Source: Xenorhabdus miraniensis
GTDB lineage: Bacteria > Pseudomonadota > Gammaproteobacteria > Enterobacterales > Enterobacteriaceae
NCBI RefSeq assembly: GCF_002632615.1
Contig: NZ_NITZ01000045.1
Coordinates: forward strand, 1-13,372
Length of the DNA stretch: 13,372 nucleotides
Direction: 5' to 3'
This document shows, one piece after another, positions 1 through 6,705 of this stretch (its first letter is position 1; each line of letters starts with the position of its first letter). The position numbers and the translations under genes were made by a program. Under the pieces are notes generated by a model that saw only the letters and a list, made by a program, of their open reading frames with translations, was not told where the DNA came from and did not search any database.

Positions 1-107
1 ATCTTAAACGTTGGCGTGGTATAGCGACCCGTTATGCCAAAACGAGTGCCTCATTTCTTGCTGCCGTTCAGATTCGTTGTCTCGCTCTTTGGTTAAATAT
101 TTTATGA
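1..107 (+). CDS. IS5-family transposase, C-terminal fragment (runs off the left edge)
   Basis: The frame beginning at base 3 is open from the window edge to TGA at 105-107. It reads LKRWRGIATRYAKTSASF and ends in LALWLNIL. The 'RxRGIATRYxKT' block followed by a hydrophobic tail with 'FLAAVQIRCLALWL' is typical of the extreme C-terminus of IS5-family DDE transposases of the IS427/IS1031 type. Only about 34 residues are visible, so the catalytic residues and the state of the rest of the element cannot be judged. It reads toward the Ail-like gene. Confidence 0.6.
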   Translation, partial: LKRWRGIATRYAKTSASFLAAVQIRCLALWLNIL

Positions 108-119
108 CGACACTATCTA
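1..119 (+). mobile_element. Right end of an IS5-family insertion sequence (partial)
   Basis: Eleven bases after the transposase stop the sequence GACGACACTATCTAG appears. Read on the other strand it starts with CTAGATAGTGTCGTC, which resembles the terminal repeat of IS427-like IS5 elements, with a CTAG/TA-type target at the end. The exact outer boundary, about 116-120, is inferred because the partner end lies outside the window. Confidence 0.5.
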
Positions 120-121
120 GG

Positions 122-167
122 AAACACAAAAGGATAAAAAAATAATTTCTGTACACTGTTTGTGTTT
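122..167. promoter_or_regulatory. Dyad symmetry upstream of the Ail-like gene
   Basis: AAACACAAA at 122-130 is matched by its exact reverse complement TTTGTGTTT at 159-167, framing an AT-rich interval just before the Ail-like start at 189. The position fits an operator or a promoter region. I could not find a convincing -35/-10 pair, so a promoter is not claimed. The IS end lies only a few bases upstream, so the native upstream region may be lost. A Shine-Dalgarno-like TAAGG is at 178-182. Confidence 0.3.
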
Positions 168-188
168 TTTTAATCATTAAGGTTTTTT

Positions 189-731
189 ATGAAAAAATTG
201 GCTTTAGCAACATTAGTTGTAGCAGGAGTATCGGCTTTATCTATGAGTGCACACGCCGCTGGCGAAAGCACTATTTCAGCAGGCTATGCGCAGAGCCATG
301 TCAAGATTTCGGGCGATAAACTAGACGAAAACCCAAAAGGCTTCAACGTCAAATATCGTTATGAATTCGATAATGATTGGAGTGTGATCGGTTCGTTCGC
401 ATACACTCACCAAGGATATGAATATTATTATGGTGGATACAAAACGGCTACTGTTGATTTAGATTATTACTCGTTGACCGCTGGCCCTGCGTACCGTATC
501 AATGAATATGTAAGTGCATATGGCTTAATTGGTTCGGCTCATGGTAAAGCGGAGGCCAAAAACAGGGTGAATGGACTTTCATATAGTGAAAGTAAAACTG
601 AACTCGCCTACGGTATTGGCTTACAGGTTAACCCGATCCCAAATATGGCTATTGATGCATCATATGAATATGCAAAACTCGGTGAGTTCAAGGTTGGTAC
701 GTGGATGATCGGTGTTGGTTATCGATTCTAA
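189..731 (+). CDS. Ail/Lom/OmpX-type outer membrane beta-barrel protein
   Basis: The 180-residue protein begins with a classic Sec signal peptide (MKKLALATLVVAG..., predicted cleavage after AHA at residue 23). It continues with alternating aromatic/polar strands and ends in ...GVGYRF, with the terminal phenylalanine typical of BamA-assembled barrels. Length and the segments 'GFNVKYRYEFDNDWSVIGSF' and 'AGPAYRINEYVSAYGLIG' match the eight-stranded Ail/PagC/Lom family. Members of that family mediate adhesion, serum resistance or invasion, and in lambdoid prophages (lom) they are lysogenic-conversion genes. Here the gene has its own terminator and lies directly before tail genes K and I, the pattern of a phage moron. 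Which ligand it binds cannot be read from sequence, and a plain chromosomal OmpX-like role is possible. Confidence 0.85.
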   Translation: MKKLALATLVVAGVSALSMSAHAAGESTISAGYAQSHVKISGDKLDENPKGFNVKYRYEFDNDWSVIGSFAYTHQGYEYYYGGYKTATVDLDYYSLTAGPAYRINEYVSAYGLIGSAHGKAEAKNRVNGLSYSESKTELAYGIGLQVNPIPNMAIDASYEYAKLGEFKVGTWMIGVGYRF

Positions 732-753
732 GAAATTAATTTAAGTATAACTT

Positions 754-775
754 AACCTGCTTCGGCGGGTTTTTT
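754..775 (+). terminator. Rho-independent terminator after the Ail-like gene
   Basis: The stem CCTGC / GCGGG (one G-T wobble) closes a TTCG tetraloop, is extended by flanking AA/TT, and is followed by an uninterrupted run of T. It lies 22 bases after the Ail-like stop and 20 bases before the tail gene K start, insulating the Ail-like transcript from the tail genes. Confidence 0.8.
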
Positions 776-794
776 GTTATATAGAGGAGCCTAC

Positions 795-1505
795 ATGCGC
801 CCACACATTATTCAATCCATCATAGAGCACGCCCAAACAGAATACCCCAATGAATGCTGTGGTCTGGTAATTCAAAATAGTCGCAAGCAGCAATATATCC
901 GTTGCCGCAATACCGCCCCTTCTCCGACAGAACAATTCAGCCTCCATCCCGAAGATTACGCCGCCGCCGAAGACGCAGGAACGATTGTCGCCATTGTCCA
1001 CAGTCACCCGGACGCGACAACACAACCCAGTCAGTTAGATATTGCCCAGTGTGACCTGTCACAAGTTCCGTGGGTGATCGTCTCATGGCCGGAGGGGGAT
1101 ATTCGCACAGTGATACCGAGTGAGGGTATCAAGCCCCTGTTAGGTCGCCCGTTTGTGCATGGCATTTGGGACTGCTATTCCATTGTGCGCGACTGGTATC
1201 AATTGGAGCGTGGTATTGAGATCCCCAACTTCGCGCGCTCAGATGGCTGGTGGAACCGGGGCGAAAACTTGTATATGACGAACTATGCGTCGGCGGGTTT
1301 TGTTGAGTGTAGTGGTGAATTACAGACAGGTGACGTGATCATCATGCAGGTGCAGGCCGATGAGCCTAATCATGCCGGGGTGTATATCGGCGAGGGATTG
1401 ATGTTACACCATATGTACGGGCAGCTTAGCAATCGCGTGTCTTATAGTGGTTATTGGCAGGAAAGAACCATGAAAACAGTCAGGTATCAGGAGGTAACGA
1501 CATGA
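795..1505 (+). CDS. Lambda-like tail assembly protein K (JAMM peptidase + NlpC/P60)
   Basis: The protein has 236 residues from the ATG at 795, preceded by GAGGAG at 784-789; an upstream in-frame TTG at 774 lies in the terminator tail and is unlikely. The N-terminal half is an MPN/JAMM domain with Glu20 (PNECCG) and the zinc motif HSHP (69-72) followed by Ser79-x-x-Asp82. The C-terminal half is NlpC/P60-like with the nucleophile Cys127 in WDCYSIVRDW and His193 in NHAGVYIG. This two-domain plan is that of lambda gpK-type tail-tip assembly proteins, thought to process tail-tip components or cut peptidoglycan. Its stop overlaps the start of the next gene (ATGA), as in the lambda K-I arrangement. 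All recognised active-site residues are present. Confidence 0.9.
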   Translation: MRPHIIQSIIEHAQTEYPNECCGLVIQNSRKQQYIRCRNTAPSPTEQFSLHPEDYAAAEDAGTIVAIVHSHPDATTQPSQLDIAQCDLSQVPWVIVSWPEGDIRTVIPSEGIKPLLGRPFVHGIWDCYSIVRDWYQLERGIEIPNFARSDGWWNRGENLYMTNYASAGFVECSGELQTGDVIIMQVQADEPNHAGVYIGEGLMLHHMYGQLSNRVSYSGYWQERTMKTVRYQEVTT

Positions 1506-2059
1506 ACACACTACGAATAATACGCTTATACGGCGCACTCGGTGCTTTGTTCGGGCGAGAGCACCGACTGGCAGTCTCTTCACCACAGGAAGCTGTCCGG
1601 GCATTATCTGTCCTGATTGACGGCTTTGAAAAGTTTCTCCTGACTGCCAGAGAGCGCGGGTTAACCTTTGCGGTGTTCAATGGCAAACACAATATCAGCC
1701 AGGATGAACTGGCATTTTCCGGTGAGGACGATATCCGCATTGCCCCGATGATTATCGGCAGCAAAAAAGCGGGTATTTTCCAGACTATTCTCGGTGCGGT
1801 GATGGTGGTTGCCGGGGCGTTTATGTGGACAACCCCGTGGGGGGCACCAATGGTGATGTCCGGTATCGGAATGATGCTGGGGGGCGTGGTGCAGATGTTA
1901 TCACCCATGCCGGGCGGACTGGCACGACGGGAAGATCCGGACAATAAACCCTCATATGCTTTTGGTGGTCCCGTGAACTCTATCGCACAGGGCAACCCCG
2001 TTCCGATAGGGTATGGCCAGCGCCGCATCGGGGGCGCGATTATCTCGGCAGGTATCTAG
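1502..2059 (+). CDS. Lambda-like tail assembly protein I, 3'-truncated
   Basis: The start is the ATG at 1502, which overlaps the K stop (ATGA) and follows GGAGG at 1490-1494. The product has 185 residues. The N-terminal half is a ubiquitin-like gpI domain (MNTLRIIRLYGALGALFG). It is followed by a glycine/methionine-rich hydrophobic stretch (about residues 85-135) and the family block 'GGPVNSIAQGNPVPIGYG' close to the end. Lambda gpI has 223 residues; here the frame closes after ISAGI with a TAG at 2057-2059, exactly where an inverted-repeat element begins. The natural C-terminus therefore appears cut off by insertion, and the next expected tail gene (J, host-specificity protein) is absent. 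Function in this state is doubtful. Confidence 0.8.
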   Translation: MNTLRIIRLYGALGALFGREHRLAVSSPQEAVRALSVLIDGFEKFLLTARERGLTFAVFNGKHNISQDELAFSGEDDIRIAPMIIGSKKAGIFQTILGAVMVVAGAFMWTTPWGAPMVMSGIGMMLGGVVQMLSPMPGGLARREDPDNKPSYAFGGPVNSIAQGNPVPIGYGQRRIGGAIISAGI

Positions 2060-2257
2060 AGAGTATAAAAAACTGTGGGGCACTTGAGTTATTTGTCTGT
2101 AAAATGGGCAATTCAACTGGGCTATTACCTATTAATGACCCATGAATACTTATACCGTTAAGTGGCTCTCCGCCAAGTTAGCCCTCTGGTTTAGGTTGCC
2201 AGATTAGACTGCTTTAACTGCTTTACCGCATAAGTGCCCCACAGTTTTTTATGCTCT
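2060..2257. mobile_element. MITE-like element, 198 bp with 26-bp terminal inverted repeats
   Basis: Bases 2060-2085 (AGAGTATAAAAAACTGTGGG followed by GCACTT) are the reverse complement of 2232-2257 with a single mismatch at the fifth position. The interior holds no open frame of note. Size, terminal repeats and lack of coding capacity fit a non-autonomous miniature transposon. It ends gene I on the left and a decayed gene on the right. No clear target duplication is visible, although CTAG abuts the left end. The parental IS family is not identified from sequence alone. Confidence 0.7.
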
Positions 2258-2697
2258 ACAATTAATAAATTGATTACAGGAAGTTCTCTTCCCAATGTTG
2301 ATTTAATCTTTGAAAGCGGTAGGGCGATTATTGGAAGTGCAGGCAGGCTTTGCTGTGCTATTCTTGACTTTAATCTTGATATTTCAAATCCTTACGTAGT
2401 AATTAATTGTGGTGTTTCTCAAATTGGTGGGCTTTATTTGCTGCGTCGATTAAAAGAACCAGAACTTGAATTTTATAGTGATGCTGATTCTGAATATAGT
2501 TCAGATGGATTAATTTGTAAGGTATTTGGCCCTAGTTGCACACAACTGGACATGCTTGGTTATATCAAAATATCAAAAGAATATGTGAAAGTCGGGGGGT
2601 ATTGTATTGTGATAATCTTGGTGCTTATTGCAGTACCGCTGCCTTGAACGGTTTTCATGGTAAGAAAAAAATATATGAAACAATTGTAAGCGCCTAA
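2258..2697 (+). pseudogene. Unknown protein, 5'-truncated and frameshifted by a 5-bp tandem duplication
   Basis: An open frame enters from the right repeat of the MITE-like element and runs to 2647, reading LINKLITGSSLPNVDLIFES and so on. At 2601-2610 the pentamer ATTGT occurs twice in tandem. Removing one copy restores a frame that continues CDNLGAYCSTAALNGFHGKK and ends at TAA 2695-2697. With the repeat present the reading switches into a hydrophobic tail (IVIILVLIAVPLP) that does not look native. I do not recognise the family. The rebuilt protein has about 145 residues, contains several cysteines (CCAILDF, FGPSCTQLD, GGYCDNLGAYC), lacks any obvious signal peptide, and has lost its N-terminus at the MITE-like element. 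Confidence 0.55.
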
Positions 2698-2715
2698 ATA
2701 ATCCAGAGCAAGATT

Positions 2716-2766
2716 ATGAAATCCTATTTTTTATCCACTGGCGACCTTGTACCCGATTTTGTGTAA
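2716..2766 (+). other. Possible start of a small gene cut by the IS3 relic
   Basis: An ATG at 2716, 18 bases after the rebuilt stop of the preceding pseudogene, opens a 16-codon frame (MKSYFLSTGDLVPDFV) that stops at 2764-2766. The truncated IS3-family relic begins about 20 bases further on. It may be the 5' remnant of a gene that followed the pseudogene in an operon, but it is too short to be sure. Confidence 0.2.
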
Positions 2767-2775
2767 TAGCCATTT

Positions 2776-2965
2776 TCATTTTAAAGGTGACCGGTTATAC
2801 AGTTCACGCACCCGAATGCGTAACTGCATCCGTTCCGTGTCGATGGGGCGTTGTCGCCAGGCATAATAGGCACTGTGTGACACCTGAAGCACCTGGCATA
2901 CCGTGATTGGCCATCGGGAACTCAGCCGTGTGATCAACGCATAGCGCCATGGCGCATCTCGCTCA
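2776..2965 (-). pseudogene. IS3-family OrfB, N-terminal fragment
   Basis: In the -1 frame relative to orfA the sequence reads ERDAPWRYALITRLSSRWPI and then VLQVSHSAYYAWRQRP, the characteristic HTH_21-type N-terminal region of IS3 OrfB transposases. It ends after RVRELYN with a few unrelated codons and a stop. The entire rve/DDE integrase core is missing. The 5' limit is approximate because OrfB is normally expressed as an OrfAB fusion. Confidence 0.65.
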
Positions 2966-3244
2966 TCAGCACGGCCGCCTGCTTTAGGATTTCTTTTTCC
3001 ATTTCCAGGCGTTTCACCTGTTTTTCTGATGCCTGTATCTAGCGTTGTGCGGGCGTCAGTGCCTTGCCCACAGGCGTAACTCCCTGCATTTCGGCCTGGT
3101 ATTGGCGAACCCATTTTCCCAGGGTGCTGGCATCAATTCCCAGTGAGTGGGCGACCTTAACAACCCGCTGCTGATGGAGAATAACTTGTTGAACCGCTTC
3201 CAGCTTAAATTCAGCGGAATAGTGGCGTTTGGTGGGTTTCAATT
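2786..3244 (-). mobile_element. IS3-family insertion sequence relic
   Basis: The minus strand carries an orfA and the first part of an orfB of an IS3-family element. Most of orfB, including the DDE catalytic domain, is missing: coding similarity stops at about 2786 after RVRELYN. On the other side the element is cut immediately by the IS66 left end at 3245, just ahead of the orfA start. Neither IS3 terminal repeat is recognisable. It is not capable of transposition. Confidence 0.75.
3039..3242 (-). pseudogene. IS3-family OrfA with premature amber codon
   Basis: The frame starts near 3242 (TTG KPTKRHYSAEFKLEAVQQ; the original ATG was probably lost at the IS66 junction) and encodes the N-terminal helix-turn-helix of IS3 OrfA: VVKVAHSLGIDASTLGKWVR. 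TAG at 3039-3041 ends it after ALTPAQR. Beyond the TAG the same frame continues with the expected leucine-zipper part (IQASEKQVKRLEMEKEILK), so a single sense-to-amber change broke a normal OrfA of about 100 residues. The family protein binds the terminal repeats and, by -1 frameshifting, is fused to OrfB; both functions are lost here. Confidence 0.75.
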
Positions 3245-3269
3245 GTAAACCTCCGGTGAACTCACCTTG
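3245..3269 (+). repeat. IS66 left terminal inverted repeat
   Basis: The 25 bases starting GTAAACCTCCGG are an exact reverse complement of 5604-5628. Beyond 25 bp the ends diverge (TTT versus CAA). Confidence 0.9.
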
Positions 3270-3328
3270 TTTGCGCGTTTCCGTTTCGGCAGGCTGAACC
3301 CCCAGTTCTTTCCGAAACGAGGTTTTCT

Positions 3329-3637
3329 ATGCCCGCATTACGTTACACACCCCGCGAACAGCAGCAACAACACATTGCCGACTGGCGGGACAGCGGGCTG
3401 TCCCGTAAACAGTATGCCCAACTGCACCATCTCAACCCCAAAACACTCGCCCGCTGGATTGCCAATGAATCACGTCTCACCCCGGATAAATCGCCGGTTT
3501 CCTCCTTTATTCCCGCCATCGTGACGTCAGCACCGCTCTCCACAACGGCGATGGTCACCCTGAATCTGGCCCGTTGCTCCATTACCTGCCGGACTGACCA
3601 ACTGGCGGCGATTATGGCGGAGCTGAAGTTATGTTAA
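3329..3637 (+). CDS. tnpA: IS66 family accessory protein TnpA
   Basis: The protein has 102 residues and begins with MPALRYTPREQQQQHIADWR. An N-terminal helix-turn-helix (WRDSGLSRKQYAQLHHLNPKTLARW, about 19-43) is followed by a linker and a short C-terminal segment ending MAELKLC. This is the small first protein of IS66 elements, needed for transposition and presumed to bind DNA. Its last codons overlap the tnpB start (ATG at 3631), so the two are translationally coupled. Confidence 0.8.
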   Translation: MPALRYTPREQQQQHIADWRDSGLSRKQYAQLHHLNPKTLARWIANESRLTPDKSPVSSFIPAIVTSAPLSTTAMVTLNLARCSITCRTDQLAAIMAELKLC

Positions 3638-3969
3638 CCCCTAAAACGATTTGGCTGGCCCGGGATCCTGTGGATATGCGTCAGGGCATCGAAACCCTCA
3701 CACAGCGCGCCGCCGGGCATTTGCACCTGATCCGAGAAGCCGGCGCGGCAGTGGTCTTCTGCAATAAATCCCGTTCGCGCATTAAAGTGCTGCAGTGGGA
3801 TGGCCACGGCGTCTGGCTTTGTACACGCCGTCTACACCGGGGGCATTTTACCTGGCCTCGCCAGGGCGAAACCGTCTGGTCACTCACCGCCGCCCAGTTC
3901 GCCTGGCTGACTAAGGGGATCGACTGGCAGCAGGTGGCGGGGCTGCCGTTATCCGGCTGGGAAACCTGA
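3631..3969 (+). CDS. tnpB: IS66 family accessory protein TnpB (Orf2-like)
   Basis: The 112-residue protein begins MLTPKTIWLARDPVDMRQGI, the hallmark N-terminus of the IS66 Orf2/TnpB family, and contains the conserved 'FCNKSRSRIKVLQWDGHGVWL' core. It is unrelated to the RNA-guided nuclease also called TnpB. It overlaps tnpA by 7 nt and is followed after 68 nt by tnpC. Full length and intact. Confidence 0.92.
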   Translation: MLTPKTIWLARDPVDMRQGIETLTQRAAGHLHLIREAGAAVVFCNKSRSRIKVLQWDGHGVWLCTRRLHRGHFTWPRQGETVWSLTAAQFAWLTKGIDWQQVAGLPLSGWET

Positions 3970-4037
3970 GTGATGGCGATCACAGTTGTTTCATTCAGCC
4001 CCGTGATTATGCTTGCGCGTTATGCCATGCTGTCGGC

Positions 4038-5573
4038 ATGGAGATTAACGCCAGCCTGATAACACAAGATCCGGATGTCCTGCGCCAGCTCGCGCAGCGG
4101 TTATTGACGGACTTATCAAATGAGCGTGACAAAAATCACGCCCTATTACAACGCATCCAGGTACTGGAAGCAGCACTGAAAGCGGCGCAGCGCTGGCGAT
4201 TTGGGCGTAAACGGGAAGCGTTCCACGGCGAACAACGCACGTTGGCGGACGAAGATACGGCGGCCGATACCGCCGATCTGGAACAGCAGCTCACGGCCTT
4301 GTTGCCGGGCGATCGTGACGCGCCACCGCGCTCCCCGAAACGCCGCCCCTTACCGCCTGCGCTGCCCCGTCAGGAAACCCGTCTTGAACTCCCCCATCAA
4401 CACTGCCCTGACTGCGGCCAGACACTGCGTTTTTTACGCGACGAAGTGAGTGAGCGACTGGATTATGTGCCGGCTCGTTTTCTGGTTCACCGCACGATCC
4501 GGCCGCACTACAGCTGCCCGTGTTGTGAAACGGTCCACGCGAAATCGTTGCCGCCTCAGCTGATCGAGAAAGGGCAGCCCGGCCCCGGGCTGTTGGCTCA
4601 GATCACGCTGGCAAAAGCGTGTGATCACCTGCCGCTTTATCGCCCGCAGAAAATTTATCAGCGCAGTGGCGTCGATATTCCCGGCAGTACGCTGGCCGAC
4701 TGGTTCGGCGCCGTCGGCGCGGCGCTGAAACCGCTGGCGGACGCCCTCCGGCAGGCGTTATTACACCACGCAGTGCTGCAGGCGGATGAGACACCGCTGT
4801 TATTGCTCAATACGGAAAAGGGAAAAAGCCAGAAAGGGTATCTGTGGACCTACGTCAGTGCCGCCGATGCCGGGCATCCGGTGGTGGTGTATGACTGCCA
4901 GCCGGGCCGCAGTGGACGGTATGCCAGGGCGAGACTGGCAGGCTGGCAGGGCACGCTGGTTGTGGATGGTTATGCCGGTTATCAGGCCTTGTTCGAAGAA
5001 AACGGCAGACGGGAAGCCGGCTGCTGGGCGCATATCCGACGGAAATTTTTTGAACTGTATGAATCCCACCAGAGTCCGTTGGCGGCGGTGGCACTGGAGA
5101 CTATCCACGAGTTATACAGACTGGAGCGGTTAATCCAGGCACGTCCGCCAGAACAGCGACGGCGCTGGCGTCAGCGTTATGCCCGACCCCGGTTGCAGGA
5201 CTTCAGGAAATGGCTGTTACTGAAACAACAAAGTACGATCCCTAACTCCGGTATCCGCAAGGCCATCGACCATACCCTGAAACGGTGGCCCGCCTTGCAG
5301 ACCTATCTGGATGACGGCGTTGTGCCCATCGACAATAACCGGACAGAGAATGCGATCAGACCGGTGGCGGTGGGCCGAAAAAATTGGCTGTTCGCGGGTT
5401 CGCTGCGGGCGGGGCAACGCCTGGCCGATATCCTGAGCCTGCTGGAGACGGCCAAAGCCAATCAGTTAGATCCCTTCATCTGGTTACGGGATGTCTTGAC
5501 CCGATTACCCACCTGGCCGAACAGCCGGCTACAGGAACTATTGCCATACAGCAGCAATACCTTCCCATCCTGA
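4038..5573 (+). CDS. tnpC: IS66 family transposase TnpC
   Basis: The 511-residue protein is complete. An N-terminal coiled coil (about 10-55, LLTDLSNERDKNHALLQRIQ) and the RFGRKRE motif precede a zinc-binding segment (CPDCG ... CPCCE, about 122-155). The catalytic core follows with acidic residues in QADETPLLL, VVDGYAGYQALF and DNNRTENAIRP, and a C-terminal IS66 domain (WLRDVLTRLPTW). This is the DDE transposase of the element. No frameshift or missing motif was seen. Confidence 0.93.
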   Translation: MEINASLITQDPDVLRQLAQRLLTDLSNERDKNHALLQRIQVLEAALKAAQRWRFGRKREAFHGEQRTLADEDTAADTADLEQQLTALLPGDRDAPPRSPKRRPLPPALPRQETRLELPHQHCPDCGQTLRFLRDEVSERLDYVPARFLVHRTIRPHYSCPCCETVHAKSLPPQLIEKGQPGPGLLAQITLAKACDHLPLYRPQKIYQRSGVDIPGSTLADWFGAVGAALKPLADALRQALLHHAVLQADETPLLLLNTEKGKSQKGYLWTYVSAADAGHPVVVYDCQPGRSGRYARARLAGWQGTLVVDGYAGYQALFEENGRREAGCWAHIRRKFFELYESHQSPLAAVALETIHELYRLERLIQARPPEQRRRWRQRYARPRLQDFRKWLLLKQQSTIPNSGIRKAIDHTLKRWPALQTYLDDGVVPIDNNRTENAIRPVAVGRKNWLFAGSLRAGQRLADILSLLETAKANQLDPFIWLRDVLTRLPTWPNSRLQELLPYSSNTFPS

Positions 5574-5603
5574 TTAATCTCCGCACAAACTAACGGTGTT
5601 TTG

Positions 5604-5628
5604 CAAGGTGAGTTCACCGGAGGTTTAC
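5604..5628 (-). repeat. IS66 right terminal inverted repeat
   Basis: Exact inverted copy of 3245-3269. Its outermost bases GGTTTAC also supply the minus-strand TAA stop (5625-5627) of the adjacent truncated NDP-kinase-like gene. Confidence 0.9.
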
Positions 5629-6206
5629 CTTCTACACGCAAAAACCATAAATCGATTATCATCGGCGTAGAAGTTTTCCAATTGATAGGGATGAAATGGA
5701 TTAAGCACATATATTGGTTTTTCTACAAGCTCATCTACCAAAGTAACATATGCACCATTTCCTAGCTTAATGTTGTCTCTACTGTGAGAGAACTCCTCAA
5801 GTTGCTTTGTAGTCCAATCATGCTCTGAGAGAAAACGGTACGCTCCCATCACCTCGATATGTGGTTCTAGCAATGAAGAGTCATACGGAACCTCACCTAG
5901 ACCTCGCCTCGCCAAAAAGTTCAGCGTAGAGTACTGTTTCTCGAAAACCCTATGTTTTTTCGCATAACTGCTGTCAAACATCGAGATTCCCATGACTTGA
6001 ACGCCATACTGAACTAATAGCTCTTTAAGCAAGGAAATGGCATAGTCGGCCTTTTTTTGTTCTGTGAGACTTTCGGGCTTAAGCACTAATACGAATTCAT
6101 TCTCGTCTGGGCAGTTCGATATCAAAGCATCATCTGGATAATGCAGTACTTTGTAACTGGGCCAGTTTTCAACTGGCAAAATTAGGTCATCTATCATATA
6201 GTTCAT
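5625..6206 (-). CDS. Nucleoside-diphosphate-kinase-like protein, 3' end replaced by IS66
   Basis: About 193 residues from the ATG at 6206 (an upstream TTG and a second ATG at 6197 are alternatives). The start overlaps the preceding kinase gene by 20 nt. The segment NEFVLVLKPESLTEQKKADY followed by LLKELLVQYGVQVMGISM resembles the first strand and helix of NDP kinases (V-x-I/L-KP-[DE]-[AS]). The C-terminal 'LNPFHPYQLENFYADDNRFMVF' recalls the HP-x-Q segment of divergent NDK-like proteins. The canonical NxxHG active-site histidine motif is not evident, so catalysis is uncertain. The last one or two residues and the stop come from the IS66 terminal repeat, so a few native residues are probably missing. 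It is the last gene of the minus-strand operon. An unrelated hypothetical protein remains possible. Confidence 0.45.
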   Translation of the reverse strand: MNYMIDDLILPVENWPSYKVLHYPDDALISNCPDENEFVLVLKPESLTEQKKADYAISLLKELLVQYGVQVMGISMFDSSYAKKHRVFEKQYSTLNFLARRGLGEVPYDSSLLEPHIEVMGAYRFLSEHDWTTKQLEEFSHSRDNIKLGNGAYVTLVDELVEKPIYVLNPFHPYQLENFYADDNRFMVFACRR

Positions 6207-6705
6207 CAAGTACGTTCGATATATCTAACTTACTAGCCACGATGAACTTGCGTCCTTCGAAATGACTGTAAATACTTCTATTTTTTTTACGAATCTTATT
6301 TCGTTGAGTAAATGCGTAGTGCAGCATCCCATCCTTTTTTGTTATTCCTCCAAATGTCTCAATGTTTCCATTCCATAACATCTCTTTAGTGAGAACTCGT
6401 TTCACTGATCTGCGAAGTACTCTAAAAAAAGATATAGGAAATGGGACTGACATTAGGATTACCACGTCCACGACTTCATAGAGAGTAGAGCGGAATTGAT
6501 CATACCCCCCATCGAACACAATTGAATTATGTTTCTCGTTCAACTGGTTGATTTCGGCATTTGCCGACAAAAAATCACATTTAGTCCAACCTTTATTCCA
6601 TACAATCGCATCCAATTCAACGTGCTTACAGCCTAGAGCGCTGGCAACTTTCCTTGACATAGTTGACTTACCGGAGCCGGGACTTCCTACTATCCAAACC
6701 TTCAT
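6187..6705 (-). CDS. P-loop small-molecule/nucleotide kinase, FlaR/adenylate-kinase-like
   Basis: The 172-residue protein starts MKVWIVGSPGSGKST, a perfect Walker A (GSPGSGKST, 7-15). It continues with VELDAIVWNKGW, the 'LDxxxWxxGW' block typical of proteins annotated as DNA topology modulation protein FlaR and related adenylate-kinase-fold enzymes. A basic lid-like region (RVLRRSVKRVLTKEMLWNGN) follows. Its ATG overlaps the upstream SDR stop (ATGA). The substrate is not predictable; in an operon with an APH-like and an NDK-like protein, successive phosphorylation of an unusual metabolite is a reasonable inference. Codon use is AT-rich like its neighbours. Confidence 0.75.
   Translation of the reverse strand: MKVWIVGSPGSGKSTMSRKVASALGCKHVELDAIVWNKGWTKCDFLSANAEINQLNEKHNSIVFDGGYDQFRSTLYEVVDVVILMSVPFPISFFRVLRRSVKRVLTKEMLWNGNIETFGGITKKDGMLHYAFTQRNKIRKKNRSIYSHFEGRKFIVASKLDISNVLDELYDR

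Larger units (their letters stand above)
3245..5628 (+). mobile_element. Complete IS66-family insertion sequence (tnpA-tnpB-tnpC)
   Basis: The 2384-bp element is bounded by perfect 25-bp inverted repeats (3245-3269 and 5604-5628, starting GTAAACCTCCGGTGAACTCA) and carries the three standard IS66 genes in order. All three frames are intact, so it may be active. IS66 elements normally make 8-bp target duplications; the flanks here are TTTCAATT on the left and CTTCTACA on the right, so none is present. The GC-rich composition contrasts strongly with the AT-rich operon on its right. Confidence 0.92.

Noticed and set aside
1480..2028. 182-codon open frame on the minus strand
   Set aside because: It is antisense to the well-supported tail gene I, has no family resemblance and no ribosome-binding site; the frame is open because of the codon composition of the real gene.
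2258..2697. Continuation of phage tail gene J after gene I
   Set aside because: The rebuilt protein shows no similarity to the host-specificity protein J and lacks its repeated fibronectin-like features.
4800..5133. Several 80-115-codon frames on both strands within tnpC
   Set aside because: They overlap the IS66 transposase core and show proline/arginine-rich shadow composition without motifs.
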